Positions 6,860 through 11,533 of a stretch of 11,533 nt of DNA are shown piece by piece. The notes under the pieces are model-generated. The model was not told where the DNA came from. It searched no databases and saw nothing but the letters and a program-made list of their open reading frames with translations. The position numbers and the translations under genes are program-made. How positions within the stretch are numbered: the first letter of the stretch is position 1; each line of letters begins with the position of its first letter. This stretch comes from Nitrospirae bacterium CG2_30_53_67 (GTDB taxonomy: Bacteria; CG2-30-53-67): assembly GCA_001873285.1 (NCBI GenBank), contig MNYV01000022.1, forward strand, positions 1 through 11,533, read 5' to 3'.

Positions 6860-8014
6860 ATGATGCATACCTACGAGAAAGAGCGGCCGGACCTGGCGCC
6901 CTATGCGGCCAGGAGCGAGGCATCGAGAGGAAGACGTTATCCGGAACATTTCAAAGATAACCGGACGGACTTTCAGCGGGACCGGGACCGGATCATCCAC
7001 TGCGCGGCCTTCCGCCGGCTGGAGTACAAGACCCAGGTCTTTGTCAACCACGAAGGAGACTACTACAGAACCCGCCTGACCCATACCCTCGAGGTGTCGC
7101 AGATCGCCCGAGGCACGGCACGGGCCATGGGCCTGAATGAAGAACTCGCCGAGGCCATCGCCCTGGCACACGACCTGGGGCACACCCCCTTCGGCCATTC
7201 CGGCGAGGACCTGTTGAATGAACTGATGAAGGACCACGGCGGCTTCGAACACAACCGCCAGAGCCTCAGGATCGTAGAAGAGCTGGAAGAACGCTATCCC
7301 AATTTCTCCGGCCTCAACCTCACCTTCGAGACCCGGGAAGGGATCATCAAGCACACCTCTTTCCATGACCGGCCTGACATCACGGAGATCAAGGACTTCC
7401 TTCCAGGGGTGGTCCCCACCCTGGAGGCCCAGATCATCAACCTGGCCGATGAGATCGCCTACAACAACCATGACATCGACGACGGCCTCACATCGGGCCT
7501 GCTCGATCTTTGTGAACTCAGGGAGACGGCGCCCATCGTGGACCGGACCTTCCGCCAGATCGAAACCCTATACCCCGGCATTGATGAGACACGCAAGAAA
7601 TACCAGGCCATCAGCTACCTCATCGGCTATCTCATCAACGACCTGGTCCATCACACCACGTCCATGCTCAAGGAGCATGACATCCGCACCTTGGACGATC
7701 TGCGGGATAAAAATATCCCCGTGGTTTCCTTCAGCCCGGAGGTCATGCAGGAGAACAGCCGGCTCAAGGAGTTCCTTTCTCAAAACCTCTACACGCACTA
7801 CCGGGTGGAACGGATGCGGATCAAGGGGAAGATGGTCCTCTCCGCTCTTTTTAATATCTACCGGGAAAACCCGACGCTTCTGCCCCAGAAATACCAGCGG
7901 ATGATCGAACAAGCCGGCCGTGAGCGGGTCATCTGCGACTACATTGCCGGCATGACCGACCGATACGCCCTGGATGAATATAAAAAACTCTTTGAACCTT
8001 TTGAACGGACCTGA
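6860..8014 (+). CDS. dgt: dGTPase-like deoxynucleoside triphosphate triphosphohydrolase (HD domain)
   Basis: This 384-residue enzyme is predicted to hydrolyse dNTPs to deoxynucleoside and tripolyphosphate, controlling dNTP pools in the cytosol. The HD metal site is complete: His75 in RLTHTLEVSQIAR, His104-Asp105 in ALAHDLGHTPFGH and Asp197 in NLADEIAYNNHDIDD. The N-terminal FRRLEYKTQV (51-60) is also typical of the family. Size and motifs fit the shorter, SAMHD1/dGTPase-like bacterial group rather than the roughly 500-residue E. coli Dgt. ATG 6860 is chosen because GGAG lies at 6849-6852. A TTG at 6821 opens the frame earlier but overlaps the -10 box. The stop is 13 nt before the next gene's preferred start, so the two are probably co-transcribed. 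Substrate preference among dNTPs cannot be read from the sequence. Confidence 0.93.
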   Translation: MMHTYEKERPDLAPYAARSEASRGRRYPEHFKDNRTDFQRDRDRIIHCAAFRRLEYKTQVFVNHEGDYYRTRLTHTLEVSQIARGTARAMGLNEELAEAIALAHDLGHTPFGHSGEDLLNELMKDHGGFEHNRQSLRIVEELEERYPNFSGLNLTFETREGIIKHTSFHDRPDITEIKDFLPGVVPTLEAQIINLADEIAYNNHDIDDGLTSGLLDLCELRETAPIVDRTFRQIETLYPGIDETRKKYQAISYLIGYLINDLVHHTTSMLKEHDIRTLDDLRDKNIPVVSFSPEVMQENSRLKEFLSQNLYTHYRVERMRIKGKMVLSALFNIYRENPTLLPQKYQRMIEQAGRERVICDYIAGMTDRYALDEYKKLFEPFERT

Positions 8015-8027
8015 ACAAAGAGACTCC

Positions 8028-11000
8028 ATGTGCAGAGTCGAGATCATCACCGGCCCGCCTGGTTCAGGCAAAACGCAGGCCATCCTCAACGACATCCTTC
8101 CGGCCGTCCTGGAAAACCGCTGCCATACGATCCTGATCCTGGTCTCCTCCAACCTCAAGGCCGAATCGATCCATGAGGCCATCCTCGCCGGAGCGGGAGT
8201 CAAGGGATTCATCGGACTCAGGATCATGACCTTTCTCGACCTCTGCATGGAGATTTTTGACGGCTCTTCCCTTCCCGGCAGGGTGGGCGCCCCCCTGGTC
8301 CGCAAGTGGATGGTCCAGGCCGTCCTTGCTGAAATGCCTATGGAGCGCCTTTCAGGGCTCAGAGAGACCCGGGGCCTCATGGACCTGGCATCCGACTTCA
8401 TTCGCACGCTTAAGGATGCAGGCGTCTCTTCAGAGGAGTTTCTGGAAAGATCCTCTTCGGCCCGGGCCTCACCCCGGATCATCGAGGCTGCAAACATCTA
8501 TCATGAGTACGAAACCCGGCGCAGGGCCAGGGGCCTTCTGGACCGGGAGGATCTCTTTCCGCTGACAGCGGAGAGCCTCGGATTGAACCCCGGGCCCATG
8601 GCCGGCCTGCAAAAGATCTTTGTCACGGGATTCTATGACTTCACTCCGACTCAGCTTCGGCTGCTACTCGCCCTATCGGCCCTTCCAAGCCTGAAAAATC
8701 TCGTCATCACCCTGCCCTATCAGCACGGCGAAGGACCGGGCCCGGCATTCATCCGGCGGACGCTGAACCGGCTGGTCCGCACCTTACCGCATGCTTCGAT
8801 TTCGACCCTCTCCCCGCTTGGAATAGATCCCGGAAGCCCCCTTCATCACCTTGCGAGGCATTTTCTCGACAGCGGACAAACTCCCCTTCGTATCCCGTGC
8901 CGGGACTCCATCCGGATCCTGAAAATGCCCGGAACCTACAGGGAGGTGGAAGAAATCGCGAGAAAAATCCGCAGGCTCCAATGTGACCAGGGCCTCGGCT
9001 TCAAGGATTTCGCCGTGGTCTTCCGCAGCCTCCGGGACTACCAGGACAAGGTCCCGGAGGTCTTCCGCTCCCACGGCATCCCCATCCGCATGGGGAGCGG
9101 CCTCCCCCTGGGAAGCAACCCCTTCATCCGAACGATCATGGGAATCCTGGAGATTCCCCTGAATGGATACCGGAGGGAATCCATCGTCCGGCTGATCCGC
9201 TCAGCCTATATCCGGTTCGACCCCCTCCTCAAGGAGAATCTTCCTCCCGAGCGGTTCGACACCCTTTCAAGAGAGGCCATGATCCATGGGGGCAAGGAGG
9301 AATGGGAGAGCCGATTTGCATCCAGGATCCGGTACCTTGACCTGAACCGGAGACTGCTCCAGGAGGGGAACCTCCCGAGCGAGGAACTGGAGCAAAGAGA
9401 AGAACGCATAAAAGAAAATATAAAAAAGATCAAAGACTACCAAGCCTGCATGAAAATCATCCGGGCCCTGCTCAAGGCCATGGCGACCCTGTCCGGTCCG
9501 GCCCCACTGACGAGTTTCGTCACCGCCATTTCCGACATCATCCGATCCTTCCATATGGAAGAACAGATCTCCGCAGGGAGCGATCTCCGTCTGATCCGCC
9601 GTGACCAGCGGGGCCTAAATGCCTTCAGGGAGCTTCTCATGCACATAGCTTATGAGCATGAGACGGCGCAAACCGGCCGGAAAATTTCGCTCTCCAAGTT
9701 TACAGGCATCCTGAACCATACCCTCTCCGAGGTCCAGTATGTCCCCGACCCGCCCATGGAAGACGCCGTGCTGGTCACCGACGCCCCGGGCATGCGCGGA
9801 CTCAGAAGGCCCGTGGTCTTCATCGGCGGGCTCGTGGAAGAAGGCTTCCCTCGGGCCCATCCCTCCGACCCGCTCTTCCGGGAAAAAGACCGGGCCGCCC
9901 TGAACAAAACCCTGAGTCAAAACCGGTGGATCACCCTCGCCTCGGATCGGCGTGAAGAAGAAGAGGTCCTTTTCCTCCTATGCGCCGCCTCGGCGACCCG
10001 GGCCCTCTATCTCACCTATCCCCGCACCGATGCCGATGGACGGGAGATTCCGGCCTCCCGGTTCTTGGACCGAGTGAGGGACCTTTTTGAAGAGGGCTCC
10101 ATCCGAGAGCAGGAGATCTCCATCCATGATACGCTCCCGGACCGGGAAGAGATCTTCAGGGACAAGGATCTCCTGGAGTACACCTTCCTGAACCTCTGCC
10201 GCCCTGCATCTAAAAACCCGGACGTCCCCTCCCTGTTCAACCTTCTGCTCAGGACACGGCGGGATCAGATCGGAAAGATTCTGCACGGACTCCGGGTGAT
10301 TGAGGTTAGAAACCAGGGCGAAGGACCCTACTCGGGTCTTCTCGGACCCGAGGCCGCGGCGCTCCTCCGGAAGGAGGAGGCCCCCTTCTCGGTCACGGCG
10401 CTGGAGCGCTACGGGGTATGTCCCTTTGACTACTTCTGCGAACGAGAGCTTAAGCTCCTGCCCTTGGAAGAGGTGGAAGATGAGGTGGAGGTTAGGGACC
10501 TGGGAAGCCTTTACCATCGGATCCTTCAGCGCTTCTATGCCGGCCATGTCCAGGAAACCGGGACAGGCATCACCGAGAATAACCTTGAACAGGCAAGGAA
10601 GAACCTGCACCGGATTGTGGAAGAGGAGCTCAACAGGGCAGAGGCCAAGGGAGTGCCGGGGCACAGACAGATCTGGAAGATACGGAAAGAGGAGGTCCAT
10701 CGGACCCTGGACCGGTTCCTCAATCAGGAGATGGAGGAACACCGGAAAACCGGGGAGGTGCCGTCGCACTTCGAGGTCTGTTTCGGCATGAGACCCTTTT
10801 CTCAGAGCGATCCCCTCTCCGCCGCCGACCCGCTCACCATCGATTCCGACACCGGATCGGTCCGGATTCTCGGCAAGGTGGACCGGATCGACCTCAGCGC
10901 GGCCGGCAGCAGACCGATCTTCTCCATCGTGGATTACAAGTCCGGGAACAAAGCCCCGAACAGAGCCGATATTGAGCGGGGTGTGAGCCTTCAGCTCCCG

Positions 11001-11255
11001 GTCTATGCCGCATGGGCCAGGACGATCTTTTCCAATCAACGGGAGATGCAGAGCGGCTCTTTTTATCTTCTTCGCTCCGGGGAAAAGAAGATACAGATCC
11101 AGGCCGATGACGCCCTTGACGGCCTCATGGAGGCATCCATGCGGCACATCCGGGAATATGCAGGGGCCATCCGGCAGGGCCGGTTCCCCCTCAACCCGAA
11201 GAAGTGTGAGGACTTCTGTGACTATCGGCACATCTGCAGGTTCCGGGAGGCGTGA
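8028..11255 (+). CDS. addB: AddB-like helicase/PD-(D/E)XK nuclease with Fe-S cluster cysteines
   Basis: This 1075-residue protein resembles AddB/RexB, the partner of AddA in double-strand-break resection. The N-terminus has Walker A GPPGSGKT (9-16), GFYDFTPTQ (201-209), a charged, probably coiled segment (about 440-470) and RGLRRPVVFIGGLVEEGFPR (590-609), a motif shared with UvrD-like helicases. The C-terminal nuclease has GSLYH with His830, GKVD with Asp952, DYK with Asp969 and Lys971, and Gln989 in SLQLPVYA. Cys798, Cys1060, Cys1064 and Cys1070 match the AddB-type 4Fe-4S staple; the C-terminal spacing is C-x3-C-x5-C instead of the commoner C-x2-C-x5-C. ATG 8028 has AAGAGA just upstream. An ATG at 7974 would overlap dgt by 41 nt and add 18 residues before the P-loop. 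No addA follows in the remaining 278 bp. Family sure; AddB versus a solitary relative less so. Confidence 0.85.
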   Translation: MCRVEIITGPPGSGKTQAILNDILPAVLENRCHTILILVSSNLKAESIHEAILAGAGVKGFIGLRIMTFLDLCMEIFDGSSLPGRVGAPLVRKWMVQAVLAEMPMERLSGLRETRGLMDLASDFIRTLKDAGVSSEEFLERSSSARASPRIIEAANIYHEYETRRRARGLLDREDLFPLTAESLGLNPGPMAGLQKIFVTGFYDFTPTQLRLLLALSALPSLKNLVITLPYQHGEGPGPAFIRRTLNRLVRTLPHASISTLSPLGIDPGSPLHHLARHFLDSGQTPLRIPCRDSIRILKMPGTYREVEEIARKIRRLQCDQGLGFKDFAVVFRSLRDYQDKVPEVFRSHGIPIRMGSGLPLGSNPFIRTIMGILEIPLNGYRRESIVRLIRSAYIRFDPLLKENLPPERFDTLSREAMIHGGKEEWESRFASRIRYLDLNRRLLQEGNLPSEELEQREERIKENIKKIKDYQACMKIIRALLKAMATLSGPAPLTSFVTAISDIIRSFHMEEQISAGSDLRLIRRDQRGLNAFRELLMHIAYEHETAQTGRKISLSKFTGILNHTLSEVQYVPDPPMEDAVLVTDAPGMRGLRRPVVFIGGLVEEGFPRAHPSDPLFREKDRAALNKTLSQNRWITLASDRREEEEVLFLLCAASATRALYLTYPRTDADGREIPASRFLDRVRDLFEEGSIREQEISIHDTLPDREEIFRDKDLLEYTFLNLCRPASKNPDVPSLFNLLLRTRRDQIGKILHGLRVIEVRNQGEGPYSGLLGPEAAALLRKEEAPFSVTALERYGVCPFDYFCERELKLLPLEEVEDEVEVRDLGSLYHRILQRFYAGHVQETGTGITENNLEQARKNLHRIVEEELNRAEAKGVPGHRQIWKIRKEEVHRTLDRFLNQEMEEHRKTGEVPSHFEVCFGMRPFSQSDPLSAADPLTIDSDTGSVRILGKVDRIDLSAAGSRPIFSIVDYKSGNKAPNRADIERGVSLQLPVYAAWARTIFSNQREMQSGSFYLLRSGEKKIQIQADDALDGLMEASMRHIREYAGAIRQGRFPLNPKKCEDFCDYRHICRFREA

Positions 11256-11295
11256 AGCTCCCGCACCTTTATCCCGTTAGGAGTTATGCAAGTTT

Positions 11296-11343
11296 GAAGT
11301 TTATTAAGACTTCTAACGTGTGAATCTTCTCCCCAAAGGGGAT
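11296..11343 (+). other. Two weak hairpins after addB
   Basis: GAAGT (11296-11300) pairs with ACTTC (11309-11313), and TCCCC (11330-11334) pairs with GGGGA (11338-11342). Neither is followed by a T-run. They may end or stabilise the addB transcript, but the evidence is slight. Confidence 0.25.
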
Positions 11344-11367
11344 ATGACATAAGGATCATCTCCAAAA

Positions 11368-11472
11368 GAGCGGGTGAAAACATCAGGGGTCAAGGGGTCA
11401 AGGATTCCAGGGGTCAAGTGAAGTGCTAAAATCATAAGGGGCCGAGGATTATAGGGTCCAAGGGTTCCAGTG
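11368..11472 (-). repeat. Octamer arrays C1 and C2 (minus strand) with conserved borders
   Basis: In plus-strand writing, four contiguous octamers lie at 11386-11417 (GGGGTCAA twice, GGATTCCA, GGGGTCAA) and four more at 11438-11469 (GGGGCCGA, GGATTATA, GGGTCCAA, GGGTTCCA). They are separated by 20 nt. On the minus strand each set begins right after CAC. Past the far end of C1, GAGCGGGTGAAAA (11368-11380) is the inverted counterpart of 218-230 with 11 of 13 matches. This is the same element as array A in opposite orientation. Confidence 0.8.
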
Positions 11473-11507
11473 TTTTTCTCTGAAGATTTTGCTTGCGTTT
11501 CAGTATC

Positions 11508-11533
11508 TCACTTGAACCCTTGACCCCTCGACC
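11508..11533 (+). repeat. Octamer array D (plus strand), cut by window end
   Basis: TCAC (11508-11511) is followed by TTGAACCC (11512-11519), TTGACCCC (11520-11527) and TCGACC, where the window stops. It faces array C1-C2, so the two make an inverted pair: TCAAGTGA at 11414-11421 mirrors TCACTTGA at 11508-11515. Confidence 0.75.

Noticed and set aside
6686-7471. A 261-codon minus-strand frame over the regulator/dgt junction
   Set aside because: It is antisense to the HD motifs of dgt and to the receiver C-terminus, with no recognisable protein features.
7974-8027. ATG 7974 as the addB start
   Set aside because: The 18 extra residues are unlike the family N-terminus, which begins a few residues before the P-loop, and would overlap dgt. 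ATG 8028 fits better, though overlap cannot be excluded.
9978-11231. A 417-codon open frame on the minus strand opposite addB
   Set aside because: The plus strand carries clear nuclease motifs and Fe-S cysteines across the same span. The minus frame shows no domain and is a by-product of GC-rich codons.
11275-11296. AGGAG followed by ATG after addB as the start of another gene
   Set aside because: The frame stops after three codons (ATG CAA GTT TGA).
11418-11430. CIRCE-like half site TTAGCACT on the minus strand
   Set aside because: The second half (GAGTGCTAA at 9-bp distance) is missing and no heat-shock gene follows. It falls in the spacer between two octamer arrays.
11386-11469. Octamer arrays as a CRISPR
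   Set aside because: Units are 8 bp and contiguous, with no 25-40 bp repeats, no regular unique spacers and no cas genes.

Overview
The window looks like bacterial chromosome from a Gram-negative lineage, most likely Desulfobacterota (former Deltaproteobacteria) or a neighbour such as Nitrospirota. The reasons are a ClpC-type unfoldase without a ctsR-mcsA-mcsB operon, an outer-membrane-type M48 lipoprotein with a LysM tail, an AddB-type nuclease, GC-rich codon use in the genes and short-repeat-rich AT-rich spacers. This taxonomic call is inference; there is no rRNA or tRNA to anchor it.

Layout: (1) 1-270 holds the damaged 3' end of an S23-type four-helix-bundle gene that runs straight into an 8-bp tandem repeat array and then a 7-bp AT-rich array. 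(2) 271-1149 is an MTAP/PNP-family nucleoside phosphorylase, bracketed by near-identical 21-bp inverted repeats; its ATG lies inside the left arm. (3) 1150-1833 is a 684-bp non-coding spacer with the right arm, degenerate octamer motifs, three phased TGTGAAAA boxes, a perfect 8-bp hairpin and a strong clpC promoter. (4) 1834-4284 is clpC, ending at a textbook intrinsic terminator. (5) 4469-6088 is an M48 metalloprotease lipoprotein with LysM, behind its own promoter. (6) 6348-6797 is a single-domain response regulator. (7) 6860-8014 (dNTP triphosphohydrolase) and 8028-11255 (AddB-like helicase/nuclease) form a tight two-gene unit behind an extended -10 promoter. (8) 11256-11533 is non-coding and holds more of the octamer arrays seen at the left end, in both orientations.

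The genes are mostly housekeeping: purine/methylthio-nucleoside salvage, cytosolic protein quality control (ClpC), envelope protein quality control (M48), signalling, dNTP pool control and double-strand-break repair. All real genes are on the + strand, in separate transcription units except dgt-addB. No complete new multi-gene system is visible. The best candidates for something undescribed are the dispersed octamer element (CAC border, perfect 8-bp phasing, shared TTTT-ACCC-CTC border) and the inverted-repeat bracket around the phosphorylase gene.
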